A stretch of DNA of 64,000 bases from the NCBI GenBank assembly GCA_963740395.1, contig CAVUEP010000068.1:1-64000 (forward strand), read 5' to 3'. The position numbers were made by a program, and so were the translations under genes. The stretch is from CADEEN01 sp963740395 (GTDB taxonomy: Bacteria; Pseudomonadota; Gammaproteobacteria; Burkholderiales; Burkholderiaceae_C). Below are positions 34,785 through 43,332 of this stretch, piece by piece (the first letter of the stretch is position 1; each line of letters begins with the position of its first letter). The notes under the pieces are model-generated. The model saw nothing but the letters and a program-made list of their open reading frames with translations, searched no databases and was not told the origin of the DNA.

Positions 34785-36529
34785 GTTTCCACTCCGGTTC
34801 GAAATTGCATGGCATGCAGGCGGGCGTAGAGGCCGCCGCGCGCGAGTAGCTCGGCATGGCTGCCCTGCTCGACGATGCGGCCCTGGTGCATGGCCACGAC
34901 GCGGTCGGCATGCTCGATCGTCGACAGGCGGTGCGCGATCACGAGCGTGGTGCGACCCTTCATCAGGACTTCGAGCGCGTCCTGCACCGCGCGCTCGCTC
35001 TGGCTGTCCAGCGCCGATGTGGCCTCGTCGAGGATCAGCACCGGCGCGTCCTTGTAGATCGCGCGCGCAATCGCCAGGCGCTGGCGCTGGCCGCCCGACA
35101 GCTGGCTCGCGTTGTGGCCCAGCACGGTGTCCAGCCCCTGCGGCAGCGCCAGCGCAAAGTCGAGCAGGTGCGCGCTCTTCAGGGCAGCCCGCACGCGCTC
35201 GGGGTCGACCGCCTCGCCCAGCGTCACATTGGCTGTGACGGTGTCGTTGAAGAGCACCACGTCCTGGCTGACCAGGGCGAACTGGCTGCGCAGGGCGTCC
35301 AGCCGCCATTCGCGCAGCGGTACGCCGTCCAGGCTCAGCTCGCCCTGGCTGGGCTCGAGGAAGCGCGGCAGCAGGTTGACCAGCGAGGTCTTGCCCGCGC
35401 CCGAGGGGCCCACGAGGGCCACGGTCTCGCCCGCACTCAGCGTCAGGTTCACGTCGCTCAATGCGGGCTGCGCGTCGTCGCGGTAGTTGAGCCCGACGGC
35501 GCGCAATTCGATCGCGCCACGCACCCGCTCGGTCGGCACGAAGCTGCCGCCGCGCTCTTCCGGGCTGCGCTCGATCAGGTCGATGCCGCGTTCGAGTGCG
35601 GCCATGCCGCGGGTCAGCGGCCCCATGCTGTCCGACAGGTGCTTGAGCGGCGCCACCAGCATCAGCATGGCCGTGATGAAGGCGACGAAGTCGCCCACCG
35701 TGGTGCCCTCGCCGCCGCTTTGCGACAGCGCCATCACGATCACACCCGACAGCGCCACCGCGGCGATCAGCTGCGTGATCGGCGAACTCGTGGCCGCCGC
35801 CGCGGCCGACTTGACCATCAGCCGGCGCAGCAACTGGCTGTGCTGGTTGAAGCGTTGACCCTGTGCGGCGCCCGCGCCGTGCAGGCGCACGATGCGCCAG
35901 GCCAGCACGTTTTCCTCGACCACATAGGCGAGTTCGTCGGTGGCCGCCTGGTGCGCGCGCGTGAGCTTGTCGATACGCCGCGACACCACGCGCATCACCA
36001 GCGCCACGGCAGGCGCCAGCAGGGCCACCAGCAACGTCAGCTGCCAGTTCAGCCACAGCAGGTAGCCGAACAGCGCCACCAGGGTCATGGCATCGCGCAC
36101 CACGACCAACAGGGCCTGCACCAGCCAGACCGCGCCGGCCTGGGCCTCGTAGACGATGGTGTTGGTCAGGCTGCTGGCGTTGTGTTGCGTGAACATGGCC
36201 GGCGTCGCGGTCATGAGCCGCGTGAACATCACTTCGCGCAGCGACAACACGCCGCGGTTGGCGGCCCAGGCGAGCGAGTAGTTGGCCAGAAACGCCGCCA
36301 GGCCGCGCAGCATGAACAGGCCGATGATGGCCGCCGGCACCAACCACAAGGAGAAGCTGCGCTCGGCGCCGAAGCCGTGGTCGAGCAGGTACTTCAGCAG
36401 TGCCGGGATCATCGGCTCGGTGGTGGCGGCGGTCGCCGCGGCAGCGATGGCGACGATGAAGCCGACACGGCTGGCGCGAAAGTACGGCGCGATGCGAGCC
36501 AGGCGTTGCAGCAGGGAAGGCTTGTGCAT
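34781..36529 (-). CDS. msbA: MsbA-like ABC exporter
   Basis: 582-residue half-transporter. Six membrane helices are followed by the ATPase: Walker A VGPSGAGKTSLVN, Q-loop, signature LSGGQRQRLAIARAI, Walker B PVLILDEATSALD, and the H-loop TLVIAHRLSTIEHADRV. MsbA flips lipid A-core across the inner membrane; that identity is by likeness and the substrate is not proven. Start is taken as ATG 36529 (MHKPSLLQRLARI); the longer frame has no ribosome site. It is oriented against tolA and diverges from tolB. Confidence 0.85.
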   Translation of the reverse strand: MHKPSLLQRLARIAPYFRASRVGFIVAIAAAATAATTEPMIPALLKYLLDHGFGAERSFSLWLVPAAIIGLFMLRGLAAFLANYSLAWAANRGVLSLREVMFTRLMTATPAMFTQHNASSLTNTIVYEAQAGAVWLVQALLVVVRDAMTLVALFGYLLWLNWQLTLLVALLAPAVALVMRVVSRRIDKLTRAHQAATDELAYVVEENVLAWRIVRLHGAGAAQGQRFNQHSQLLRRLMVKSAAAAATSSPITQLIAAVALSGVIVMALSQSGGEGTTVGDFVAFITAMLMLVAPLKHLSDSMGPLTRGMAALERGIDLIERSPEERGGSFVPTERVRGAIELRAVGLNYRDDAQPALSDVNLTLSAGETVALVGPSGAGKTSLVNLLPRFLEPSQGELSLDGVPLREWRLDALRSQFALVSQDVVLFNDTVTANVTLGEAVDPERVRAALKSAHLLDFALALPQGLDTVLGHNASQLSGGQRQRLAIARAIYKDAPVLILDEATSALDSQSERAVQDALEVLMKGRTTLVIAHRLSTIEHADRVVAMHQGRIVEQGSHAELLARGGLYARLHAMQFRTGVET

Positions 36530-36666
36530 GGGCAGGGTGGCGGCTGTGACGCACAGGTTCTGCGGCAGGTCACAGCCGGGCACATTATCGCGGTGGCCCA
36601 TGCGGCGGCGCGGCCCGGGGCGTGCCTACAATGCCTGCGACCCCCTGCTGCCTCGCTCACGCACTG

Positions 36667-37968
36667 ATGCCACTGCCAACGAACCTCGCCACCCGCCGCC
36701 ATTGGTGCGCCCGCCTTGCCACTTTGGGGGCCGCCAGTTCGCTGCCGGCCTGGGCCCAGTTCCGGGTCGAGATCACGGGCGTTGGCGCGACGCAGTTGCC
36801 GGTCGCGATTGCCAGGTTTCGCGATGAAGACAAGGCCGGCCCGAATGCTGCGATCGGCAGCATCGTGCGCGCCGACCTCGAGCGCAGCGGTCAGTTCCGC
36901 AACCTCGACGTCAGCGCTGCCCTGGACGAAACCTCGCGCCCGTCCATGAGCGAGTGGCGCAGCCAGGGCGCCGATGCCCTGGTCGCGGGCTCGGTCGCCC
37001 GCCTTGCCGACGGCCGCTGGGACGTGCGCTACAAGCTGTGGGACGTGGTCAAGGGCCAGGACCTCGGCGGTCAGAGCCTGGCCGTCGTCACCGCCGACCT
37101 GCGCCTGGCCGCCCACCGCGTCGCCGACGCGATCTACGAGCGCCTGACCGGTGACAAGGGCGTGTTCTCGACCCGCATCGCCTATGTCACGCGCGCGGCG
37201 AACCGCTTCACGCTGCGCATCACCGACGCCGACGGCGAGGGCGGGCAGGTGGCGCTGACCAGCGTCGAGCCGATCATTTCGCCAGCCTGGTCGCCCGACG
37301 GTCGCGAGCTTGCTTACGTGTCCTTCGAGTCGCAGAAGGCGGTGGTGTGGGTGCAGGACGTCTCCAGCGGCCAGCGCCGGCCGGTGGCCAATTTTCGCGG
37401 CAGCAACAGCGCGCCGGCCTGGTCGCCCGACGGCCGCCAGCTGGTGCTGTCGCTCTCGCGCGAAGGCGGCACGCAGCTGTACTCGATGAGCCGAGACGGC
37501 ACCGGGGTGAAGCGCCTGACGCAAAGCAGTGCGATCGATACCGAGGCCGCGTTTGCCCCCGATGGCCGCACCATCTACTTCGTCAGCGACCGCGGCGGCG
37601 GCCCGCAGATCTACCGCATGCCTGCCGCGGGCGGCAATCCCGAGCGCGTGAGCTTTACCGGCAGCTACAACATCAGCCCCGCGGTCTCGCCCGACGGGCG
37701 CACGTTGGCCTACATTTCGCGCGGAGGGGGCAGCAGTTTTCGCCTGCACACGATGGACCCCACCGGAGGGAACGTCCAGGCCCTCACCGACACCAATGAC
37801 GACGAGAGCCCCAGCTTTGCGCCCAATGGCAAGTTGATCATCTATGCCTCGAGCGCCCAGGGGCGCGACGTGCTCATGACCAGCACCCTCGACGGCCGCA
37901 TCAAGACCCGACTGCTGTCCTCGGGTCTGGACGTGCGCGAGCCGGTGTGGGGCCCCTTCAACCGCTGA
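36667..37968 (+). CDS. tolB: Tol-Pal system protein TolB
   Basis: 433-residue periplasmic beta-propeller. A twin-arginine-looking signal (ATRRHWCARLATLGAASSL) ends at AWAQ. Propeller repeats are marked by PAWSPDGRELAYVSF, PAWSPDGRQLVLSLS, AFAPDGRTIYFVSD, AVSPDGRTLAYIS and FAPNGKLIIYAS. It is separated from tolQRA by the minus-strand pair and so must have its own promoter, in the 137 bp shared with the msbA-like gene. pal follows after 20 bp. Confidence 0.95.
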   Translation: MPLPTNLATRRHWCARLATLGAASSLPAWAQFRVEITGVGATQLPVAIARFRDEDKAGPNAAIGSIVRADLERSGQFRNLDVSAALDETSRPSMSEWRSQGADALVAGSVARLADGRWDVRYKLWDVVKGQDLGGQSLAVVTADLRLAAHRVADAIYERLTGDKGVFSTRIAYVTRAANRFTLRITDADGEGGQVALTSVEPIISPAWSPDGRELAYVSFESQKAVVWVQDVSSGQRRPVANFRGSNSAPAWSPDGRQLVLSLSREGGTQLYSMSRDGTGVKRLTQSSAIDTEAAFAPDGRTIYFVSDRGGGPQIYRMPAAGGNPERVSFTGSYNISPAVSPDGRTLAYISRGGGSSFRLHTMDPTGGNVQALTDTNDDESPSFAPNGKLIIYASSAQGRDVLMTSTLDGRIKTRLLSSGLDVREPVWGPFNR

Positions 37969-37988
37969 TTGCCGACCCAGGAGAACCC

Positions 37989-38543
37989 ATGCAACGCCTT
38001 CGATTCGTCCTTTCCGCATTCGCGATCGCCGCCATCGCGGCCGGTTGCAGTTCGCCGATCAAGCTCGAGGACAAGACCGACGTCCCGGTCGAGTCGCGCA
38101 CGCCCACGCCTGCGGGAGGCGCAGGGGCGGGCAGCGGCGCTGCGGGTGCGGGCCAGGCGGGCCAGTCGCAGGTAGCGACGGTCAACGTCGGACAGGACGC
38201 GGCAGCCGCCGCGGCCGCGTCGCGCATCGTGTATTTCGACTTTGACAGCTTCGCTGTCAAGGACGAGTACCGATCTGTCATCGAGCTGCAGTCCAAACGA
38301 CTGGCTGCCAATCGCGCGCAGCGCGCGACCATCGAAGGCCATACCGACGAGCGTGGCGGCCGCGAGTACAACCTGGCGCTCGGGCAGAAGCGTGCCGAGG
38401 CCGTGCTCAAGGCGATGAACCTGCTGGGCGTGTCCGAGGCGCAGCTCGAGGCGGTGAGCTTCGGCAAGGAGCGCCCGGCACTGCAGGGCAGCGACGAGGC
38501 CGCCTGGGCCAAGAACCGCCGTGCCGAGATCAAGGACCGTTGA
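37989..38543 (+). CDS. pal: Peptidoglycan-associated lipoprotein Pal
   Basis: 184-residue lipoprotein. Signal with lipobox (AAIAAGCSS, Cys 20), Gly/Ala linker, and an OmpA-C domain: VYFDFDSFAVKDEYRSVIE, IEGHTDERGGREYNLALGQ and RRAEIK. It binds peptidoglycan and the Tol complex. The ATG has AGGAGAA just upstream. Confidence 0.95.
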   Translation: MQRLRFVLSAFAIAAIAAGCSSPIKLEDKTDVPVESRTPTPAGGAGAGSGAAGAGQAGQSQVATVNVGQDAAAAAAASRIVYFDFDSFAVKDEYRSVIELQSKRLAANRAQRATIEGHTDERGGREYNLALGQKRAEAVLKAMNLLGVSEAQLEAVSFGKERPALQGSDEAAWAKNRRAEIKDR

Positions 38544-38547
38544 CCAA

Positions 38548-39330
38548 ATGCGCTGGCAACCTGCGATGGTGGTGGTGGCCGCGGCGTTGGCCGCGGTTTC
38601 GGCGCATGCGCAGCTGTTTCCCGACAACGAGGCGCGCAAGGCGATCCTGGAGTTGCGCGCGACGGACGAGGCGCAGGCCAAGCAACTGGCCGATCTTGTG
38701 GCAGCCCAGAAGGCGGCCAACAAGGAAATGCTCGAGCAGATTCAGCAGTTGCGGCGCAGCCTGCTCGACCTGAACAACCAGATCGAGGCGGTGCGCGCCG
38801 ACATGGCGCGCCAGCGCGGCAGCGACGAGCAGCTCGCACGCAGCGTGGCCGAGTTGCAGCAGCGGCAGAAGGACATTGCCCAGGGCGTCGAAGACCGCAT
38901 GCGCAAGCTCGAACCGCTCAAGGTCAGCGTCGACGGCAAGGAGTTCCTCGCCGACCCTGAGGAAAAACGCCAGTACGACGAGGCCTTTGCACTGATCCGC
39001 GGTGGCGATTTCGCGGCCGCGGCGACCGCGTTCGGCAACTTCTCGCGGCGCTTTCCTGCCAGTGGCTACACCGACGCTGCGCGCTTCTGGCTCGGCAACG
39101 CGCAGTACGGCAAGCGCGAGTACAAGGAAGCGGTGGCGACGTTTCGCGGTTTCATCAATGGCGCGCCCGAGCACCCGCGCGTGCCCGAGGCCCTGCTCGC
39201 AGTGGCCAATTGCCAGGCCGAGATGAAGGACAGCAAGGCCGCGCGCGTCACGCTGGCCGACCTGGTGAAGAGGTTCCCGCAATCCGAAGCCGCGCAAGCC
39301 GGCAAGGAACGGCTCGCGGCCCTGAAGTAG
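38548..39330 (+). CDS. cpoB: Cell division coordinator CpoB (YbgF)
   Basis: 260 residues: a signal peptide (MVVVAAALAAVSAHAQ), a coiled coil that trimerises (DLNNQIEAVRADMARQRG), and TPR repeats (YDEAFALIRGGDFAAAATAF, FWLGNAQYGKREYKEAVATF). CpoB links Tol-Pal to PBP1B. The start is ATG 38548, 4 bp after pal; an earlier ATG at 38521 overlaps pal. Last gene of the tol-pal cluster. Confidence 0.93.
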   Translation: MRWQPAMVVVAAALAAVSAHAQLFPDNEARKAILELRATDEAQAKQLADLVAAQKAANKEMLEQIQQLRRSLLDLNNQIEAVRADMARQRGSDEQLARSVAELQQRQKDIAQGVEDRMRKLEPLKVSVDGKEFLADPEEKRQYDEAFALIRGGDFAAAATAFGNFSRRFPASGYTDAARFWLGNAQYGKREYKEAVATFRGFINGAPEHPRVPEALLAVANCQAEMKDSKAARVTLADLVKRFPQSEAAQAGKERLAALK

Positions 39331-39351
39331 CGCGCGGTCCGCGAGCGCCGC

Positions 39352-40468
39352 ATGCAAAGCATCGACATGGCGGCCGTCAGCGCGCAGGTGCTGTGGGCCG
39401 CGTTCGCGCTTGAGCGTGGCCTTTGGCGCCATCGCGCAGCGCACCCACTTCTGCACCATGGGCGCCATCGCCGACATCGTCAACATCGGCGACTGGTCGC
39501 GCATGCGCATGTGGGTGCTGGCCATCGGCGTGGCCATGCTCGGCTTCAACGCCATGGTCGCAGCCGGCTGGGTTCAGGCCGGCAATTCGATCTACGCCGC
39601 GCCGCGCCTGACCTGGTTGTCGGCCCTGGTCGGCGGACTGATGTTCGGCTTTGGCATGGTGCTGGCATCGGGCTGCGGCAGCAAGACGCTGGTGCGCATG
39701 GGTGGCGGCAACCTGAAGGCGGTGGTGGTGTTCATCGTGCTCGGCCTGAGCGCGTTTGCCACGCTCAAGGGCATCACGGCGGTGGCCCGCGTGGCCACGG
39801 TGGACCGGGTCGCGCTCGAGTTCGCCACCGGACAGGACCTGCCCTCGCTGGCCGCCTCGCTGCTGGGTCTGAGCCCGGCGCAGGCGGCGCTGGCGCTGGG
39901 CGCCTTGCTCGGCGGCGGGCTCGTGGCCTGGGTGCTGCGTCGCCGCGAAGGCCGCAGCGGGGACGTCCTGCTCGGCGGGCTGGGCATCGGCGCCGTGATC
40001 GCGGCAATGTGGTGGGTCTCGGGCCGCCTGGGCTACGTGACGGAGGACCCGAACACGCTGCAGGAGGCCTTTGTGGCCACCAACTCGCAGCGCATGGAGT
40101 CGCTCTCGTTCGTGGCGCCGATCGCCTACACGCTGGACTGGCTGCTGTTCTTCAGCGACAGGAGCAAGCTGCTGACGCTGGGCATCGTCAGCACTGTCGG
40201 CGTCGTCGTCGGCTCGGCGCTGTGGGCGCTGGTGAGCCGCGCCTTCCGCTGGGAAGGCTTTGCCAGCGTCGAAGACACCGCCAACCACTTGGTCGGTGCC
40301 ACGCTGATGGGCGTGGGCGGCGTCATGGCGCTGGGTTGCACCATCGGCCAGGGCCTGTCGGGTGTGTCGACACTGGCGCTGGGCAGCTTCATTGCGCTGG
40401 GCGCGATCATGGCCGGCGCGGTGCTCGCGCTGCGCTACCAGGTGTGGCGCATCGAGAACGCCGCGTGA
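39352..40468 (+). CDS. YeeE/YedE-family transporter, one frameshift
   Basis: About 371 residues, multi-pass, of the family that includes the thiosulfate importer TsuA. Conserved Cys stretches: ASGCGSKTLVRMGGGNLKA and ALGCTIGQGLSGVSTL, plus RTHFCTMGAIADI near the N-end. The frame breaks at about 39410: GCGCTTGAGC should read GCGCTGAGC, giving AFALSVAFGAIAQRTHFC. 1117 bases fit one insertion. It overlaps tcdA by 4 bp. The substrate is probably a small sulfur compound. Confidence 0.85.
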
Positions 40469-41232
40469 GCGCAGAACTGACCCCCGACCTGGAACGCCGC
40501 TTCGGCGGCCTGCGCCGCCTGCACGGCGACGCGGGGTATGCGCGGCTGCGGGCTGCGCGCGTGGCCGTCGTCGGTCTGGGTGGCGTCGGCTCGTGGGCCG
40601 TCGAGGCCCTGGCGCGCTGCGGCGTGGCCGAGCTGACCTTGATCGACCTCGACCACATTGCCGAATCGAACATCAACCGCCAGGTGCAGGCGCTGGGCGC
40701 CACGCTGGGCCAGTCCAAGGCGCAGGCATTGGCTGCGCGCGTGGCCGACATCCACCCGGGGTGCCTCGTGCGCAACGTCGAGGAGTTCGCCAGCAGCGAG
40801 AACTGGCCGGCCTTGCTGCCGCAACCGGTCGATGCCGTGATCGATGCCTGCGACCAGGTGCGCGCCAAGCAGGCGCTGGCGGCCTGGGCGCTGCGCGAGC
40901 GCGTGGCCTTCGTCTGCGTCGGCGCGGCAGGCGGCAAGCAGCTGGCGCAGGCGGTCGAGATCGAGGACATCGCTGCGAGCACGCACGACCCACTGCTGGC
41001 GTCGCTGCGCCAGCGCCTGCGCCAGCACGAGGGCGCAGCGCGCAAGGGAGCGATCGGCGTGCGGTGCGTGTTTTCGCGCGAGAGCGTGGGCGCGCCGCGC
41101 GGCCCCGAAGGCGAGGGCAACGGCGAGAACAATCTGAACTGTCACGGCTATGGATCGAGCGTCGCCGTGACGGCGACATTCGGATTTGCCGCCGCTGGCG
41201 AAGCGATCCAGCAACTGCTCCGCCCCCGCTGA
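40465..41232 (+). CDS. tcdA: tRNA threonylcarbamoyladenosine dehydratase TcdA
   Basis: 255-residue E1/ThiF-fold enzyme that cyclises t6A37 of tRNAs reading ANN codons. Motifs: VAVVGLGGVGSWAVEALARC (ATP site), LIDLDHIAESNINRQVQAL, and the end NCHGYGSSVAVTATFGFAAA. GTG start overlapping the YeeE gene. It lies directly before two Lys tRNAs, which are t6A substrates; this may be chance but is tidy. Confidence 0.92.
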   Translation: MSAELTPDLERRFGGLRRLHGDAGYARLRAARVAVVGLGGVGSWAVEALARCGVAELTLIDLDHIAESNINRQVQALGATLGQSKAQALAARVADIHPGCLVRNVEEFASSENWPALLPQPVDAVIDACDQVRAKQALAAWALRERVAFVCVGAAGGKQLAQAVEIEDIAASTHDPLLASLRQRLRQHEGAARKGAIGVRCVFSRESVGAPRGPEGEGNGENNLNCHGYGSSVAVTATFGFAAAGEAIQQLLRPR

Positions 41233-41256
41233 AAGGGCACCCCGAAAACTTGCCTC

Positions 41257-41262
41257 TATAAT
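41257..41262 (+). promoter_or_regulatory. -10 box of the Lys tRNA promoter
   Basis: A perfect TATAAT lies 17 bp before the first tRNA, at the right distance for a start just ahead of the tRNA. The -35 region (about 41234-41240, AAAGGGC) is poor. Confidence 0.65.
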
Positions 41263-41278
41263 GCCGCGCTCTGCGGAC

Positions 41279-41354
41279 GGGTTGTTAGCTCAGTCGGTAG
41301 AGCAGCGGACTTTTAATCCGTTGGTCGCAGGTTCGAATCCTGCACAACCCACCA
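41279..41354 (+). tRNA. tRNA-Lys (TTT)
   Basis: 76 bases including an encoded CCA. Acceptor GGGTTGT pairs with ACAACCC; D arm GCTCAGTCGGTAGAGC; anticodon loop CTTTTAA with TTT; T arm GCAGGTTCGAATCCTGC. The whole cloverleaf is regular. Confidence 0.97.
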
Positions 41355-41371
41355 CTCGACAAGCATCGAGC

Positions 41372-41447
41372 GGGTCCTTAGCTCAGTTGGTAGAGCAGCG
41401 GACTCTTAATCCGTTGGTCGAAGGTTCGAATCCTTCAGGGCCCACCA
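41372..41447 (+). tRNA. tRNA-Lys (CTT)
   Basis: 76 bases including CCA, 17 bp after the TTT isoacceptor and clearly a duplicate of it. Acceptor GGGTCCT/AGGGCCC has one G-T pair; anticodon loop CTCTTAA with CTT; T arm GAAGGTTCGAATCCTTC. Having both Lys isoacceptors avoids wobble for AAG. Confidence 0.97.
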
Positions 41448-41455
41448 TTTAGATC

Positions 41456-41490
41456 AACGGCTTAGCTGCAAGGCTAGGCCGTTGTCGTTT
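41456..41490 (+). terminator. Intrinsic terminator after the tRNA pair
   Basis: Stem AACGGCTTAGC with GCTAGGCCGTT around loop TGCAAG, followed by GTCGTTT. This is the best intrinsic terminator in the window. Confidence 0.75.
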
Positions 41491-42154
41491 GGGGACCGTG
41501 ACGCAAACGTGCCAAAACTGGCCCATCCGTGTCACGCCGCGCCGCGCCGCGATTCGAGTCGCCGCCGCCAAGAAGTTCTTTGGGGCAACGTGCGCCTACC
41601 GTTCGACCCAGTCTCCTTGCGTTTCGAGCCGCGTTCGCGCAATGCCCGCGAGCTCAGGTGAGGCCACTTGAGCGGCGTCAAGCTCTGGATCCGGCGAGTA
41701 CGACAACATAGCAAAGCTCAGTGCTGGTTGTGTCCTCGACTGGCATTGCCGACGGGGCAAAGGCGGTAGGCGTCGCGCCGACCAAAATGTGCCACTCTGG
41801 TCGCAGACCGTGGGCCCCAACGAACCCGTACCATCCCGGATCCCTCGAGTGCCACAAGCCATGATCGATTCGCGCTTTCCTTCACGCTGGAGCCGGAACG
41901 GGTCCACGCCGATGACTTCCGCGTCGGGTTCGATTGGCCGCAAGTCGATGACGTTCTGCTCGACGAACCCGCGCCGCTCTGGCATCTTGACCGCTGCATG
42001 GTGCAGTTCGACGGCTTCTGCGTCGTGACCGAAAGCCTGCGTCATGGAATTCCAGTGGGCGTGCGCGTCGGCGATGTCGGTGGCGTTGGAGTTCTTGCTG
42101 GCGGCTTGCCGGTGCTAACAACAGTCGCCGCTCATGGCGGTTAGGCAGGCGCAC
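41491..42154. other. 664-bp stretch with ambiguous coding on both strands
   Basis: No recognised gene. On the minus strand a 149-codon frame (41596-42045, ATG at 42045) begins MTQAFGHDAEAVELHH. On the plus strand a frame from about 41770 to a TAG near 42144 encodes a coherent-looking stretch (ALSFTLEPERVHADDFRVGF, WHLDRCMVQFDGFCVVTE), but no in-frame ATG, GTG or TTG lies upstream of it before a stop. Given the indels elsewhere, the plus frame may be the 3' part of a small broken gene. I cannot decide between them and name no family. Confidence 0.35.
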
Positions 42155-43309
42155 ATGAAGCGAAACAAGTTTTTTGTCGCAGCCGGGACAACAGTCCTGG
42201 TCCTGGCAGTCGCCGCAGGCGCTGCCTATCTGCGCTTCGGGCGCGCCGTTGACGTGCCTATTGTCGAGGCGGTGCAGGGCAAGGTGATCCTGCGCGTGGT
42301 CGGCCCCGGCACGTTGCAGGCCCGCGTGCCGGTGACGCTGAGTTCGCGCATCACGGCGATGGTCAAGCAGCTCAACGTCGATGCCGGAGACATCGTCAAA
42401 CGCGGGCAGGAGCTTGCCGTGCTCGATGATCGCGACCTCGCCGCACGGCGCGGCGTCGTTGGCGGCCAACAAGTGGCGCTGTCGCGAAACGTCAGCGCGG
42501 CGCAGGCGAGCGTGGCCAAGGCGCAGGCCGATCTCGAACTGGCGCGCAGCAAACAGCGTCGCGATGCCGAGTTGATGCGCACCGGCTTCGTGTCGCAGGC
42601 CGTGCTCGACGGCTCGGATGCCGCGCTCCAGGCGGCAACAGCCAATCTGGACAACGCTCGCGCGACACATTCGGCGCGAGAGGCCGATTTGCAGGCGCTG
42701 TCACAGGAAGCGCGCTACGCCGACACCGTGCTGTCGTTCACTCGCATCGCGGCACCGATGGACGGCGTCGTCATTTCGCGTCAGGTCGAGGTCGGAACGA
42801 TGGTGGTGCCGGGCGCCGCGTTGTTGCGCATGGTCGATCCGGCCACCTTGTGGATTGCAATGCGGGTGGACGAGTCGGTGCTCGCCCGCGTGCAGATCGG
42901 CCAGGTGGCCAACATCCGCATGCGCACCGGCGAGACGCTGGCTGGCAAGGTCGCGCGTATCGCTCGCCAGTCCGATGCGGCGACGCGCGAACTAGAGGTC
43001 AACGTCGCGTTCGATGTGCCACCGGCGCGCTTCGCGATCGACCAGGAGGCTGAAGTCGCCATCATCGCTGGCGATGTATCGGGCATCGCCGTGCCGCTGA
43101 CGGCCCTGACGCGCGACCGCGCAGGGCAGCAGGGTGTGTTGGTGGTTGTCGACTCGCGCACCGAATTTCGTCCGGTCCAGACCGGTGCAAGCGACGCGCG
43201 GAGCGTGTTGATCGTCAAAGGGCTGGCGGGCGGCGAGCGCCTCGTCGCCAAGGCCGAAGACGTCAATGCCGGCATGCGCGTGAAGGCGCTGGCCGCGGCC
43301 GGCCGCTGA
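42155..43309 (+). CDS. HlyD/MacA-type periplasmic adaptor of an ABC efflux system
   Basis: 384-residue membrane-fusion protein. N-terminal anchor FFVAAGTTVLVLAVAAGAAY; lipoyl halves at VVGPGTLQARVPVTLSSRI and RIAAPMDGVVISRQVEVGTM flank a helical hairpin (residues ~105-190). The beta-barrel part has LWIAMRVDESVLARVQIGQ. First gene of a three-gene adaptor-permease-ATPase set like MacAB or DevBCA. ATG 42155 is preferred to ATG 42134. No outer-membrane TolC gene is nearby. Confidence 0.85.
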   Translation: MKRNKFFVAAGTTVLVLAVAAGAAYLRFGRAVDVPIVEAVQGKVILRVVGPGTLQARVPVTLSSRITAMVKQLNVDAGDIVKRGQELAVLDDRDLAARRGVVGGQQVALSRNVSAAQASVAKAQADLELARSKQRRDAELMRTGFVSQAVLDGSDAALQAATANLDNARATHSAREADLQALSQEARYADTVLSFTRIAAPMDGVVISRQVEVGTMVVPGAALLRMVDPATLWIAMRVDESVLARVQIGQVANIRMRTGETLAGKVARIARQSDAATRELEVNVAFDVPPARFAIDQEAEVAIIAGDVSGIAVPLTALTRDRAGQQGVLVVVDSRTEFRPVQTGASDARSVLIVKGLAGGERLVAKAEDVNAGMRVKALAAAGR

Positions 43310-43332
43310 GCAGACAGCGCCCGGGCCAGACC

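Noticed and set aside
38530..39555. Long minus-strand frames antisense to cpoB, yeeE, mshE, msbA and others
   Set aside because: They are mirror frames of GC-rich genes, rich in Arg, Ala and His, without family likeness.
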